In this document: piece by piece, positions 20,773-29,198 of the stretch
Layout of the letters: each line of letters starts with the position of its first letter
Numbering within the stretch: position 1 is the first letter of the stretch
Assembly: GCF_036227325.1 (NCBI RefSeq)
Contig: NZ_CP109467.1
Coordinates: forward strand, 5,022,001 to 5,086,000
Direction: 5' to 3'
Length of the DNA: 64,000 nucleotides
Source: Streptomyces sp. NBC_01465
GTDB lineage: Bacteria; Actinomycetota; Actinomycetes; Streptomycetales; Streptomycetaceae
Notes under the pieces: generated by a model
What the model saw: only the letters and a program-made list of their open reading frames with translations
Databases searched by the model: none
Told to the model about the DNA's origin: nothing
Program-made: the position numbers and the translations under genes

Positions 20773-21225
20773 TCACAGCGCGACGAAAGTCGCAGTCAGA
20801 AGCGCCGCGCCGGCCAACCCCACACCCCACGCGGTCCGCGTGAACCGCAGCCCGCCCCCAATGACCAGCGCGGCCAGCACCATCGCGCCCCCCAGCGGCA
20901 GCCACGCGTGCAGCACCCCCGCCGCCCCCGTCCGCACCACCTGGTCCGTCCCCGGCTTCACCACCACCGGCAGACGCTCGCCCTTCTTCGCCGCCACCGA
21001 CCGGTCGATCCGTACCAGCGCACGCGGCGACGCCGAGCCCGACGGCGCGAACGGGCCCGTGCACACGTCGTCCCCGCACGCGGTCACCGTCATCGTCCCG
21101 TGGTCCCGGCCCTTCGCGAGCAGCACGTGCTGCGCCGTCCCCCACGACGACCACACGCCCGCGACCAGGACCAGCGCCACCACGGACCCGTACAACAGGA
21201 TGGCCAGATTCCGCCTCATGCTCAT
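20773..21225 (-). CDS. Small integral membrane protein, unknown function
   Basis: About 150 aa (ATG at 21225, AAGGA nine bases upstream; 21219 is an alternative). There are three predicted spans: near residues 8-26, and two close to the C-terminus (AWLPLGGAMVLAALVIGG and AWGVGLAGAALLTATFVAL). Between them lies a polar extracytoplasmic segment of about 80 residues with two cysteines (ACGDDVCTG) that could form a disulfide. The layout resembles other uncharacterised Streptomyces membrane proteins. It is read convergently to ppc. Confidence 0.7.
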   Translation of the reverse strand: MSMRRNLAILLYGSVVALVLVAGVWSSWGTAQHVLLAKGRDHGTMTVTACGDDVCTGPFAPSGSASPRALVRIDRSVAAKKGERLPVVVKPGTDQVVRTGAAGVLHAWLPLGGAMVLAALVIGGGLRFTRTAWGVGLAGAALLTATFVAL

Positions 21226-21279
21226 GCGGCGCGATCCTTGGCCATAGGACCGCACCCGGTCAACCCCGATCAACTCCGG

Positions 21280-21870
21280 TCAGGAGTTGTACGCGCTCTG
21301 GGCCCGCTCCAGGCCCTCGACCACCAGCGCCTCGACCGCGTCCGCGGCCCGGTCCACCAGGTAGTCCAGCTCCTTGCGCTCCGCGCCGGAGAAGTCCTTC
21401 AGTACGAAGTCCGCGACCTGCATCCGCCCCGGCGGCCGCCCGATCCCGAACCGCAGACGGTGATAATCCGGGCCCATCGACTTCGTCATCGACTTGAGCC
21501 CGTTGTGCCCGTTGTCCCCGCCGCCCAGCTTCAGCCGCAGCGTCCCGTAGTCGATGTCCAGCTCGTCGTGGATCGCGACGATGTTCGCGGTCTCCACCTT
21601 GTAGAAGTCCCGCAGGCCGGTCACCGGACCGCCCGACAGGTTCATGTACGACATCGGCTTCGCCAGCACCACACGCCGGTTCAGCGGCCCGGGCGGACCG
21701 ATCCGGCCCTCCACCACCTGCGCCCGCGCCTTGTGCGCCTTGAACTTGCCGCCGATCCGCGATGCCAGCAGGTCGGCGACCATGAAGCCGACGTTGTGGC
21801 GGTTGGCCGCGTACTCGGGACCGGGGTTGCCGAGCCCCACGATCAGCCAGGGCGCGGTCGGGTCCGTCAT
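21280..21870 (-). CDS. pth: Peptidyl-tRNA hydrolase
   Basis: 196 aa. The start was set at the ATG at 21870 because AAGGAG lies eight bases upstream; in-frame ATGs at 21876 and 21894 are too close to, or upstream of, that site. It cleaves peptidyl-tRNA released by stalled ribosomes. The N-terminal motif [18 protein letters not shown] carries the catalytic His. The Asn in [11 protein letters not shown] and the Asp in HDELDIDYG complete the active site, and [12 protein letters not shown] is conserved. It is the last gene of the glmU-prs-rplY-pth block. Confidence 0.96.
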   Translation of the reverse strand: MTDPTAPWLIVGLGNPGPEYAANRHNVGFMVADLLASRIGGKFKAHKARAQVVEGRIGPPGPLNRRVVLAKPMSYMNLSGGPVTGLRDFYKVETANIVAIHDELDIDYGTLRLKLGGGDNGHNGLKSMTKSMGPDYHRLRFGIGRPPGRMQVADFVLKDFSGAERKELDYLVDRAADAVEALVVEGLERAQSAYNS

Positions 21871-21893
21871 CTCCATGTCTCCTTCATAGACCA

Positions 21894-21928
21894 ACCGCCG
21901 CCCTGCTCCACTGGAGCAGGGCGGCGGT
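21894..21928 (-). terminator. Very strong hairpin between rplY and pth
   Basis: A near-perfect inverted repeat (CCGCCGCCCTGCTCCA, one base, then its exact complement; flanking A/T also pair), giving a stem of about 15 bp around a minimal loop. Placed 35 bp downstream of rplY, it should end or attenuate rplY transcription and leaves pth dependent on readthrough or its own promoter. Confidence 0.75.
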
Positions 21929-21963
21929 CGACGGCGAAAAAAGCGTCAGCGCGAGACTGAGGC

Positions 21964-22548
21964 TCAGGCCTCGGTGGTCTCGGCGTCGGCGTCGGCGGCC
22001 GGCTCCTCGGCCTGGGTCGAGACGACCTGGAGGACAACCGCGTCCTCGTCGATGGCGAGGGTGGTGCCCTCGGGCAGCGTGATGTCCTTCGCGAGGATGG
22101 ACTGACCGGCGTCCAGGCCCGCGATCGAGACGGTGACCGACTCGGGGATGTGCGTGGCCTCGGCCTCGACGGTCAGGGTGTTCAGGACGTACTCGAGCAG
22201 GTTGGCGCCCGGCGCCAGGTCGCCCTCGGCGATGACGGTGACCTCGACGGTGACCTTCTCGCCCTTCTTGACCGCGAGCAGGTCGACGTGGGTCAGGGTG
22301 CGACGGATGGCGTCACGCTGAATGGCCTTGGGGATGACCAGCTCGGTGCGGCCCTCGATGTCCAGGGTCAGCAGGGCGTTGTTGGTCTTGAGCGCCATCA
22401 TGAGCTCGTGGCCCGGAAGGGAGATGTGAACCGTCTCGGCGCCGTGGCCGTAGATGACCGCGGGGACGCGGTTGGCGCGACGGGTCTGGCGGGCAGCGCC
22501 CTTGCCGAAGTCCTTGCGTACTTCAGCGGTCAGCTTGATCTCGGCCAT
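21964..22548 (-). CDS. rplY: Ribosomal protein bL25 (Ctc/TL5 type)
   Basis: 194 aa, the long form with a C-terminal beta domain. The N-terminal 5S rRNA-binding part reads ARQTRRANRVPAVIYGHG, and the middle has IQRDAIRRTLTHVDLLAVKKGEKVTVEV, typical of the general-stress Ctc class. The C-terminal domain ends in an acidic Ala/Glu/Asp tail. It binds 5S rRNA in the large subunit. It is cotranscribed or nearly so with prs upstream, across a leader with alternative hairpins. Confidence 0.95.
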   Translation of the reverse strand: MAEIKLTAEVRKDFGKGAARQTRRANRVPAVIYGHGAETVHISLPGHELMMALKTNNALLTLDIEGRTELVIPKAIQRDAIRRTLTHVDLLAVKKGEKVTVEVTVIAEGDLAPGANLLEYVLNTLTVEAEATHIPESVTVSIAGLDAGQSILAKDITLPEGTTLAIDEDAVVLQVVSTQAEEPAADADAETTEA

Positions 22549-22647
22549 GGTGGCACTCCTCGTAGATGAAGACGGGTGACGAAAAAAAGACGGGTCACCC
22601 GGCCACGACTGGCGGCCTGCTACGAAGAGCGCGTCGATAACGGAGCC

Positions 22648-22716
22648 CCGTACTGAAACCAGTACGGCCTCCCTCGCCGAGCAACTCAGTGAGTCTACCC
22701 GGCGGGGAGGCCGTAC
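22648..22716 (-). promoter_or_regulatory. Alternative hairpins between prs and rplY
   Basis: In the leftward transcript, 22716-22700 pairs with 22679-22662 (17 bp, one bulge; GTACGGCCTCCCCGCCG and complement). The distal arm also contains CCGTACTG, which can instead pair with CAGTACGG across AAAC (22648-22667). The two stems share the CCGTAC bases and are mutually exclusive. This is the architecture of a terminator/antiterminator or an autogenous ribosomal-protein leader for bL25. Confidence 0.5.
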
Positions 22717-22742
22717 CAGAAATTGATCTACGAGGCGGGGAA

Positions 22743-23720
22743 CTACGCCTGCTCGTCGAAGAGGCTCGTGACCGAACCGTCCTCGAAGACCTCACGCACC
22801 GCACGCGCGATCGTCGGCGCCATCGACAGCACCGTGATCTTGTCGAGCTCCAGGTCGCCCGGGTCGGGCAGCGTGTTCGTGAAGACGAACTCGCTGACCT
22901 TGGAGTTCTTCAGACGGTCCGCGGCGGGACCGGAGAGCACACCGTGCGTGGCCGTCACGATGACGTCCTCCGCACCGTTGGCGAACAGCGCGTCCGCGGC
23001 GGCGCAGATCGTGCCACCCGTGTCGATCATGTCGTCGACGAGGACGCAGACGCGGCCCTTCACGTCACCGACGACCTCGTGGACGGTGACCTGGTTGGCG
23101 ACGTCCTTGTCACGGCGCTTGTGCACGATCGCGAGCGGCGCACCGAGGCGGTCGCACCAGCGGTCGGCGACGCGCACGCGGCCGGCGTCGGGGGAGACGA
23201 CGGTCAGCTTGTCGCGGTCGACCTTGGCGCCCACGTAGTCCGCGAGGATCGGCAGCGCGAAGAGGTGGTCGACCGGGCCGTCGAAGAAGCCCTGGATCTG
23301 GTCGGTGTGCAGGTCGACCGTGAGGATGCGGTCCGCACCCGCGGTCTTCAGCAGGTCGGAGATCAGACGGGCCGAGATCGGCTCGCGGCCGCGGTGCTTC
23401 TTGTCCTGGCGGGCGTAGCCGTAGAACGGCACGACCACCGTGATCGAACGGGCCGAGGCCCGCTTCAGCGCATCGACCATGATGAGCTGTTCCATGATCC
23501 ACTTGTTGATCGGAGCCGTGTGGCTCTGCATCAGGAAGCAGTCCGCGCCACGGGCCGACTCCTGGAAACGGACGTAGATCTCACCGTTCGCGAAGTCGAA
23601 GGCCTTCGTCGGCACGAGGTCGACACCCAGATTGTGTGCAACCTCCTCGGCCAGCTCGGGGTGGGCGCGGCCGGAGAAGAGCATCATCTTCTTCTCGCCG
23701 GTCGTCTTGATCCCGGTCAC
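22743..23720 (-). CDS. prs: Ribose-phosphate pyrophosphokinase
   Basis: 325 aa enzyme that makes PRPP from ribose-5-phosphate and ATP for nucleotide, His and Trp synthesis. Visible motifs are the ATP-loop FANGEIYVRFQESARG, the YARQDKKHRGREPISA flexible loop with the catalytic Lys/Arg, the DLHTDQIQGFF segment, and the PRPP-binding loop VCVLVDDMIDTGGTI. Length and order are canonical for class I enzymes. It lies downstream of glmU and upstream of rplY. Confidence 0.97.
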   Translation of the reverse strand: MTGIKTTGEKKMMLFSGRAHPELAEEVAHNLGVDLVPTKAFDFANGEIYVRFQESARGADCFLMQSHTAPINKWIMEQLIMVDALKRASARSITVVVPFYGYARQDKKHRGREPISARLISDLLKTAGADRILTVDLHTDQIQGFFDGPVDHLFALPILADYVGAKVDRDKLTVVSPDAGRVRVADRWCDRLGAPLAIVHKRRDKDVANQVTVHEVVGDVKGRVCVLVDDMIDTGGTICAAADALFANGAEDVIVTATHGVLSGPAADRLKNSKVSEFVFTNTLPDPGDLELDKITVLSMAPTIARAVREVFEDGSVTSLFDEQA

Positions 23721-23813
23721 AGCACAGTCTCCTCAGACGTGTTGGATTGCTGCTGGGCGAGCCAGCCGTGTGCATTTATCACGGTACGCCGACATCGACG
23801 CACCCGTTTCCGG

Positions 23814-25262
23814 TCAGCTTTCGCCGGAGGTCTCCTCGGGGGCGGCCTGAGCCGCCTGAGCAGCAGCGCTGCCCGGCCGCTTCCGGGCCACCCAGCCCTC
23901 GATATTCCGCTGCTGGCCACGGGCGACGGCCAGTGCGCCGGCCGGAACGTCCTTCGTGATCACGGACCCGGCGGCGGTGTAAGCACCGTCCCCGACTGTG
24001 ACAGGTGCCACAAACATGTTGTCCGACCCGGTCCTGCAGTGCGACCCGATCGTGGTGTGGTGCTTGCTCTGGCCGTCGTAGTTCACGAAGACGGAGGCGG
24101 CCCCGATGTTCGTGAAGTCGCCGATCGTCGCATCGCCCACGTAGGAGAGGTGCGGAACCTTCGTCCCCTCGCCGATGGACGAGTTCTTCGCCTCGACGAA
24201 CGCCCCGAGCTTCGACTTCAGCCCCAGCTTCGTCCCCGGACGCAGATACGCGAACGGACCGACGTTCGCGCCCTCGCCGATCTCGGCGCCGGTCGCCACG
24301 GAGTTGTCCACCCGGGCGCCCGCGTGGACGGTGGTGTCGGTGAGCCGGGTGTTGGGCCCGACCTCGGCGCCCTCGCCGATGTGCGTCGCACCGATGAGCT
24401 GCGTACCGGGGTGCACGAGGGCGTCCTGCCCGAAGGTCACGGACACGTCGATGAAGGTGGTGGCCGGATCGATCACGGTCACCCCGCTCAGCATGGCCCG
24501 CTCCAGGAGACGGGCGTTCAACAGGGCGCGCGCCTCGGCGAGTTGGACGCGGTTGTTGATGCCGAGGATCTCGCGGTGGTCGGCGGCGATCGACGCCCCG
24601 ACGCGGTGGCCGGCCTCGCGCAGGATCGACAGGACGTCGGTGAGGTACTCCTCGCCCTGGCTGTTGTCGGTGCGCACCTTGCCCAGCGCGTCCGCGAGGA
24701 GTTGCCCGTCGAAGGCGAAGACCCCGGAGTTGATCTCCCGGATGGCCCGCTGCGTCTCGGAGGCGTCCTTGTGCTCGACGATCGCGGTGACGGCGCCGGT
24801 GTCCGGGTCGCGCACGATCCGCCCGTACCCGGTGGAGTCGGGCACCTCGGCGCTCAGCACGGTGACGGCGTTGGCGTCGGCGGCGTGGGTGGCGGCGAGC
24901 GCGGTCAGCGTCTCGCCGGTGAGCAGCGGGGTGTCCCCGCAGACGACGACCACGGTCCCGTCGACACGCCCCCCGAGCTCTTCGAGCGCCATCCGGACGG
25001 CGTGCCCGGTGCCGTTCTGCTGGGCCTGGAAGGCGGTGCGTACATCGGCGTCGATCTCCGCGAGATGCGCCTGCACCTGCTCGCGGGCGTGGCCGACGAC
25101 CACGACGAGATGGGTGGGGTCGAGCTCCCGGGAGGCGGCGACGACGTGTCCGACGAGCGAGCGCCCGCTGATCGCGTGCAGAACCTTGGGGGTGGCCGAC
25201 TTCATACGGGTGCCCTCACCCGCTGCGAGGACGACGACGGCGGCCGGGCTGTTGGCGCTCAC
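23814..25262 (-). CDS. glmU: Bifunctional GlcNAc-1-P uridylyltransferase / GlcN-1-P acetyltransferase
   Basis: 482 aa. The N-terminal pyrophosphorylase domain (to about residue 230) starts with VVVLAAGEGTRMKSATPKVLH and contains the CGDTPLL and EINSGVFAFDG motifs. The C-terminal half is a left-handed beta helix with hexapeptide repeats (GEGAEVGPNTRL, GEGANVGPFAYLRPG, YVGDATIG) and the catalytic region with FVNYDGQSKHHT. It makes UDP-GlcNAc for peptidoglycan and teichoic-acid synthesis. It is the first gene of the leftward block, downstream of tRNA-Gln. Confidence 0.97.
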   Translation of the reverse strand: MSANSPAAVVVLAAGEGTRMKSATPKVLHAISGRSLVGHVVAASRELDPTHLVVVVGHAREQVQAHLAEIDADVRTAFQAQQNGTGHAVRMALEELGGRVDGTVVVVCGDTPLLTGETLTALAATHAADANAVTVLSAEVPDSTGYGRIVRDPDTGAVTAIVEHKDASETQRAIREINSGVFAFDGQLLADALGKVRTDNSQGEEYLTDVLSILREAGHRVGASIAADHREILGINNRVQLAEARALLNARLLERAMLSGVTVIDPATTFIDVSVTFGQDALVHPGTQLIGATHIGEGAEVGPNTRLTDTTVHAGARVDNSVATGAEIGEGANVGPFAYLRPGTKLGLKSKLGAFVEAKNSSIGEGTKVPHLSYVGDATIGDFTNIGAASVFVNYDGQSKHHTTIGSHCRTGSDNMFVAPVTVGDGAYTAAGSVITKDVPAGALAVARGQQRNIEGWVARKRPGSAAAQAAQAAPEETSGES

Positions 25263-25286
25263 GGTGGGTGCCCTTCGGCGAATGGG

Positions 25287-25324
25287 GTCTCCCCTGCTCG
25301 AGCGGAGCCGAGAGCTTGGGGAAG
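25287..25324. repeat. Hairpin repeat upstream of glmU
   Basis: TCCCC (25290-25294) pairs with GGGGA (25318-25322), with an inner GCTC/GAG-GC pairing, around the word CTGCTCGAGCGGAGCC. From memory, this CCCCTGCTCGAGCG...GAGCTTGGGGA word is a common interspersed hairpin in Streptomyces genomes. It lies 25 bp upstream of the glmU start. Confidence 0.45.
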
Positions 25325-25370
25325 GGTGACACCCGAAGGATACCGGGGGGATTTGAGCCGGAAATGGGGG

Positions 25371-25399
25371 CGGGTCCCGGCTGTGACAGCCGGGACCCG
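25371..25399 (-). terminator. Terminator after tRNA-Gln
   Basis: Perfect 13-bp stem (CGGGTCCCGGCTG and complement) with a TGA loop, 10 bp downstream of the tRNA 3' end and upstream of glmU. It separates the tRNA transcript from glmU. Confidence 0.75.
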
Positions 25400-25409
25400 G
25401 ACCGAGCAG

Positions 25410-25481
25410 CTCCCCCGTCAGGACTTGAACCCGAACTTAAGGCACCAAAAGCCTCAGTGCTGCCAATTACACCACGGGGGA
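25410..25481 (-). tRNA. tRNA-Gln (anticodon UUG)
   Basis: 72 nt. The 7-bp acceptor stem is UCCCCCG/CGGGGGA with discriminator G. The D arm has GUG-UAAUUGGCAG-CAC. The anticodon stem GAGGC/GCCUU closes the loop UUUUGGU with anticodon UUG, and the T arm carries GUUCGGGUUCAAGUCCUGAC. The CCA end is not encoded. It is followed by a perfect hairpin terminator. Confidence 0.95.
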
Positions 25482-25629
25482 CCAAAGGCGACTGAACCGG
25501 ACATTTGGCCGGGTCGCCTGATCGGCACCCAACACTATGCCGCACGGAGCGCCCTCCATGCGACGGTAAAGGTCGGCGGCCTCGGAAAACGCTGGGAGCC
25601 TTGACGCGGCCGCCCGTAGGCTGGACGGC

Positions 25630-26937
25630 ATGACCGTTACGGGGGCGCAGCACCATGACGCCGCGGGGTTGACCTCCCGCGGTTGGTGGTGGTGGGAGCG
25701 GCGGCGGAGTGCCGTCCTGGATGTGGGGCTGGGTGTTGTCTCGGCCTTCGAGTGTGCGCTGGAGGGCGTGACTTTTGCGGGGCAGGCCGGGGTGCCTGTG
25801 CCCGTCGGGGTGGTGTTCGGGCTGATCGCCGGTGCCTCGCTCGTGCTGCGGCGGCGGTGGCCGATCGCCGTAGTGCTGGTGGCGATCGCGATCACGCCTG
25901 CCCAGATGGGTTATCTGATGGGGCTCGTCGGGCTGTACACGCTCGCCGCATCGGAGGTGCCCCGCCGGCTGACCGGTGTGCTGGCAACGATGTCGTTGGT
26001 GGGGACGTTCATCGTGACGTCCGTGCGGCTGCGGCACGGGGTGGGATCGGACGCCGATGATCCCGGCGCCGTGTTCGTGGTGCTCGTCTCGGTGTTCATG
26101 TCGATCGGGCTGACCGCGCCCCCTGTGCTGTACGGGCTCTACATAGGCGCCCGGCGGCGGCTCATGGAGTCGTTGCGCGAGCGCGCCGACAGCCTGGAGC
26201 GGGAGCTCGTACTGCTCGCCGACCGTGCCGAGGAGCGGGCCGAGTGGGCCCGTACCGAGGAGCGCACGAGGATCGCTCGGGAGATGCATGACGTCGTCGC
26301 GCACCGGGTGAGTCTGATGGTGGTGCATGCGGCGGCGATCCAGGCCGTGGCCCAGAAGGATGCGGCGAAGGCTTCGAAGAATGCCGCGCTCGTGGGGGAC
26401 ATGGGGCGGCAGGCGCTGACCGAGCTGCGGGAGATGCTCGGGGTGCTGCGGGCCGGGGAGGCCGCGAAGGCGCCGGTGGCGGTGCCGCTGGCTTCCGTAC
26501 GGGACGCGGCCGCTGCTGCGGCTGCGGCCGCTGGGGAGGACGGGCCGTGTCTCGATGAGCTGGAGACGCTCGTGGGGCAGTCGCGGGCCGCGGGGATGAC
26601 GGTGGAGTTCCAGATCGAGGGCGAGGTGCGCGGCTATCACGCGCTGGTCGAGCAGACCGCGTACCGGGTCGTGCAGGAAGCGCTGACCAATGTGCACAAG
26701 CATGCGGCCGGGGCGAAGACCTGGGTGCGGCTGGCGTACCGGGGCGGCGAGGTCGCCATGCAGGTCGAGAACGGGCCTTCCGACGCGGGGGTCGCCGATG
26801 CCGGGCTGCCGAGCGGGGGTAATGGGCTCGTGGGCATGCGGGAGCGTGTGATGGCGCTGGGCGGGGTGTTCGTTTCGGGGGTGACGGATTCCGGGGGGTT
26901 CCGGGTCTCTGCCGTACTGCCCGAGCGGGCCGCCTGA
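25630..26937 (+). CDS. NarL-type sensor histidine kinase
   Basis: 435 aa. Four or five membrane spans lie between residues 28 and 180, followed by a coiled-coil segment (RRRLMESLRERADSLERELVLLADRAEERAEW). The HisKA_3 dimerisation motif is RTRIAREMHDVVAHRVSLMVVHAAAI, with the phospho-accepting His in EMHD. The C-terminal HATPase has the N box (VVQEALTNVHKHA) and G box (GNGLVGMRERVMALGG). No response regulator is adjacent in either direction, so it is an orphan here. The signal is unknown. Confidence 0.92.
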   Translation: MTVTGAQHHDAAGLTSRGWWWWERRRSAVLDVGLGVVSAFECALEGVTFAGQAGVPVPVGVVFGLIAGASLVLRRRWPIAVVLVAIAITPAQMGYLMGLVGLYTLAASEVPRRLTGVLATMSLVGTFIVTSVRLRHGVGSDADDPGAVFVVLVSVFMSIGLTAPPVLYGLYIGARRRLMESLRERADSLERELVLLADRAEERAEWARTEERTRIAREMHDVVAHRVSLMVVHAAAIQAVAQKDAAKASKNAALVGDMGRQALTELREMLGVLRAGEAAKAPVAVPLASVRDAAAAAAAAAGEDGPCLDELETLVGQSRAAGMTVEFQIEGEVRGYHALVEQTAYRVVQEALTNVHKHAAGAKTWVRLAYRGGEVAMQVENGPSDAGVADAGLPSGGNGLVGMRERVMALGGVFVSGVTDSGGFRVSAVLPERAA

Positions 26938-27441
26938 TCAGTCCGAGGTCAGGCGGATGGGCTGGACTCCTGTGATCAGGGTGGTCAGGGCCCGGTCGAT
27001 GTCGGGGCCCAGGTACCAGTCGCCGGTGTGGTCGACGCTGTAGATCCGGCCTTCGGTGTCGATGGCGAGGACCGCCTGGGCCTCGCCCTCCTCGCCGAGC
27101 GGGGACATCTCGGTGCCCAGTGCGCGGCCGAGGTCCGCGAGCGTACGGGCGAGGTGGAGTCCGCAGAGCGGGTCGAAGCGGATCTCGGCGGGGGCCGTCT
27201 GGCGGCCGGGTCCCGGCGCCGTGATGCCGAGCCCGCCGAACTCCGCCCAGGCTTCGACGGCCGCGGGGAACACCTGGTGGCGGTGGCCGGCGGGGGAGGC
27301 GTACTCGCGCAGGGCGTCGGCCCACTGTTCGGCCTGGCGGATGTCCCAGCGGCCCGGCTGCCAGCCGGCTTCGCGCAGGGCGCTCTCGACGGAGGCCGGG
27401 AAGCGGGTGACGGAGGGGGGTGGAGCGGTGGCGTCGTGCAT
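26938..27441 (-). CDS. SUKH-3 family immunity protein
   Basis: 167 aa. The SUKH-3 pattern includes FPASVESALREAGWQPGRWD at the N-terminus, then AAVEAWAEFGGLGI and a C-terminal LAIDTEGRIYSVDHTGDWYLGPDIDRALTTLITG. The SUKH superfamily supplies immunity proteins in polymorphic toxin systems and commonly pairs with deaminase or nuclease toxins. The gene begins 10 bp after the deaminase gene on the same strand, so it is the natural antidote. Confidence 0.88.
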   Translation of the reverse strand: MHDATAPPPSVTRFPASVESALREAGWQPGRWDIRQAEQWADALREYASPAGHRHQVFPAAVEAWAEFGGLGITAPGPGRQTAPAEIRFDPLCGLHLARTLADLGRALGTEMSPLGEEGEAQAVLAIDTEGRIYSVDHTGDWYLGPDIDRALTTLITGVQPIRLTSD

Positions 27442-27451
27442 CGGGTGGTGC

Positions 27452-27973
27452 TCAGCCCTTCTCGGCGGCGTCGGTGGCGGGGTCGACCGCGCGGACGCCG
27501 AAGTGGGCGAGCATGGCCGTACAGGTGCGGCAGGGCGGTGCGTAGCTGCCGTGCAGCGGGTCGCCGTCCTCGCGGATGCGGCGGGCGGTGATCTTGGCGT
27601 GCTTGAGGGTACGCCGGGCCTCGCCTGAGGTGAGCGGTTTGCGGGCGGCCCGTTTCGTACGGGAGGACTCGGCCGCGGCGAGGTGGCGGGAGAGCAGGAT
27701 CGCTTCGGGGCAGCGCCCGGTGAAGCGTTCGCGCTGGCCGCTGGTGAGGGTGTCGAGGAAGTCCTGGACGAGGTGGTGGAGCGCGGGCGGCTGGTCGCCC
27801 TTGCCCGCGGTCGCGGTCAGGGTGTCGGCGCCGCGTACGGACAGGGCGGCGGCGACGGTGGGCAGGATTCCGTCGCGGCGGTGGCGCAGGGTGGGAGGCG
27901 GGGTTGCCGCGCTGCCCCAGTTGAGGCGCGGGTCCCCTGATGTGGCTGACGGTGACGGTGGTGCGGTGTGCAT
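27452..27973 (-). CDS. YwqJ-like putative nucleic-acid deaminase
   Basis: 173 aa from the ATG at 27973 (GGAAGG upstream). Zinc-deaminase motifs are present: CPE (in RFTGRCPEAILLSRHL), the YwqJ version of the H/C-x-E motif with catalytic Glu, and PCRTC (in YAPPCRTCTAMLAHFGV) with the two Cys ligands. By family it is predicted to deaminate bases in nucleic acid or nucleotides. There is no signal peptide or recognisable trafficking domain, unlike secreted toxins, so it may act inside the cell. It is cotranscribed with the SUKH-3 gene. Confidence 0.82.
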   Translation of the reverse strand: MHTAPPSPSATSGDPRLNWGSAATPPPTLRHRRDGILPTVAAALSVRGADTLTATAGKGDQPPALHHLVQDFLDTLTSGQRERFTGRCPEAILLSRHLAAAESSRTKRAARKPLTSGEARRTLKHAKITARRIREDGDPLHGSYAPPCRTCTAMLAHFGVRAVDPATDAAEKG

Positions 27974-28210
27974 GGTCGTACCTTCCCTCCCACTTTGCTG
28001 CGAGCCCCCGAGTTCGCAGGGGGCCAGCCTGCCAAATGAGGCTGGGGATGCGGAAGCTGGGGCCGTGGATCGCGTGTTGCGCGGAGGGTTGTTTCGGCGC
28101 TGGGTCACTCCGGTGTGACGGTTCGTTACGGAAGCGGAGGGGCGGTTCTCCCTCTTGCCGTACCGCATAGGCTGTGGTCAACACGCCGGACGCAGCAGGG
28201 GGCAACCGCC

Positions 28211-29191
28211 ATGACGACAGGTCGGCTCGGGCAGCAAGCCGCGCCACCGAACGCGGCTTATGCCGGGCAGGTCGTGAATTTCCCGGACCCGGTCCGGGCC
28301 GCGCGCCACCCTCGGGGTGTGCGGGTGGACAGCGACGGCTTCCCGGTTTTCGCGCCGTTCGCGCGCGCCGCCGCCGAGATTGCCGACCCTCCTGAGGGTT
28401 TTGGCGTCGATGAGCTCCGGCTGACGGACTATGTGTCCGCCAATGCCGCGATGGCCGCCGACGGGCATGAGCTGTGGGGCACGATTCCGGCGGTGGCGAC
28501 GCCGCACGGCTGGACGTGGCATCACGTGCCGGGTTCGCGGAGGCTGGAGCTCGTTCCCGTGGAGGTGAAGGCGCTGTTGCGTCATCACGGCGGGATCGCG
28601 ACGGCTGCCGTGGACCAGGCGAAGCGCGGGACGCGTCCGCTGCAGGAGACGCGGCCGGTGCACTTCGCGGTGCCGAAGGGCGCGGTGGCGGTGACGGAGC
28701 AGCAGATCCTCGGCGCGGAGGAGGATCTGGGGTACCGGCTGCCGGGGGCGTACAGGTCGTTCCTGAAGGCCGCGGGCGGGTGTGCGCCGGTGGGCGCCGC
28801 TCTGGACGCGGAGTTGGGGCTGCTGGTGGACCAGCCGTTCTTCTCCGTGCGGGACGAGGCCGCGGTCAACGATCTGGTGTACGTCAACAAGTGTCTGCGC
28901 GATCACCTGACGAAGGACTTTCTGGGTGTCGCGTTCGTGCAGGGCGGTCTGGTGGCCGTGAAGGTGAGGGGTTCCGGGGCCGGTTCGGTCTGGTTCTGTG
29001 CGTACGACGATGTGCGGGACGTGGATCCCGCGTGGTCGCCGGCCGAGCGCGTGGAGCGGCTGCTGATGCCGTGCGGTGAGGACTTCGACGCGTTCCTGGC
29101 GCGGTTGGCGGGCAATCCGCCGGAGCTGGAGACGGTGGCGAATCTGATGGTGGACGGCGGCTTCGCGCGCGCCGTCCCTGTAGGGGAGTGA
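28211..29191 (+). CDS. SMI1/KNR4 (SUKH-1)-domain protein
   Basis: 326 aa from the ATG at 28211, preceded by AGGGGG. The C-terminal half carries the SUKH-1 core: VTEQQILGAEEDLGYRLPGAYRSFLKAAGGC, then LLVDQPFFSV, CLRDHLTKDFLGVAFVQGG and SVWFCAYDDVRDVDPAWSPAERVERLL. The N-terminal 110 residues (VNFPDPVRAARHPRGVRVDSDGFPVF...) are shared with actinobacterial toxin-immunity loci and not otherwise recognised. It diverges from the YwqJ/SUKH-3 pair and is followed after 7 bp by the large fusion protein. Confidence 0.85.
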   Translation: MTTGRLGQQAAPPNAAYAGQVVNFPDPVRAARHPRGVRVDSDGFPVFAPFARAAAEIADPPEGFGVDELRLTDYVSANAAMAADGHELWGTIPAVATPHGWTWHHVPGSRRLELVPVEVKALLRHHGGIATAAVDQAKRGTRPLQETRPVHFAVPKGAVAVTEQQILGAEEDLGYRLPGAYRSFLKAAGGCAPVGAALDAELGLLVDQPFFSVRDEAAVNDLVYVNKCLRDHLTKDFLGVAFVQGGLVAVKVRGSGAGSVWFCAYDDVRDVDPAWSPAERVERLLMPCGEDFDAFLARLAGNPPELETVANLMVDGGFARAVPVGE

Positions 29192-29198
29192 GCTTCCG

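Noticed and set aside
22689..25604. A 971-codon plus-strand frame opposite prs and glmU
   Set aside because: Mirror of conserved genes; Asp/Val/Arg-rich composition and it crosses a tRNA and a terminator.
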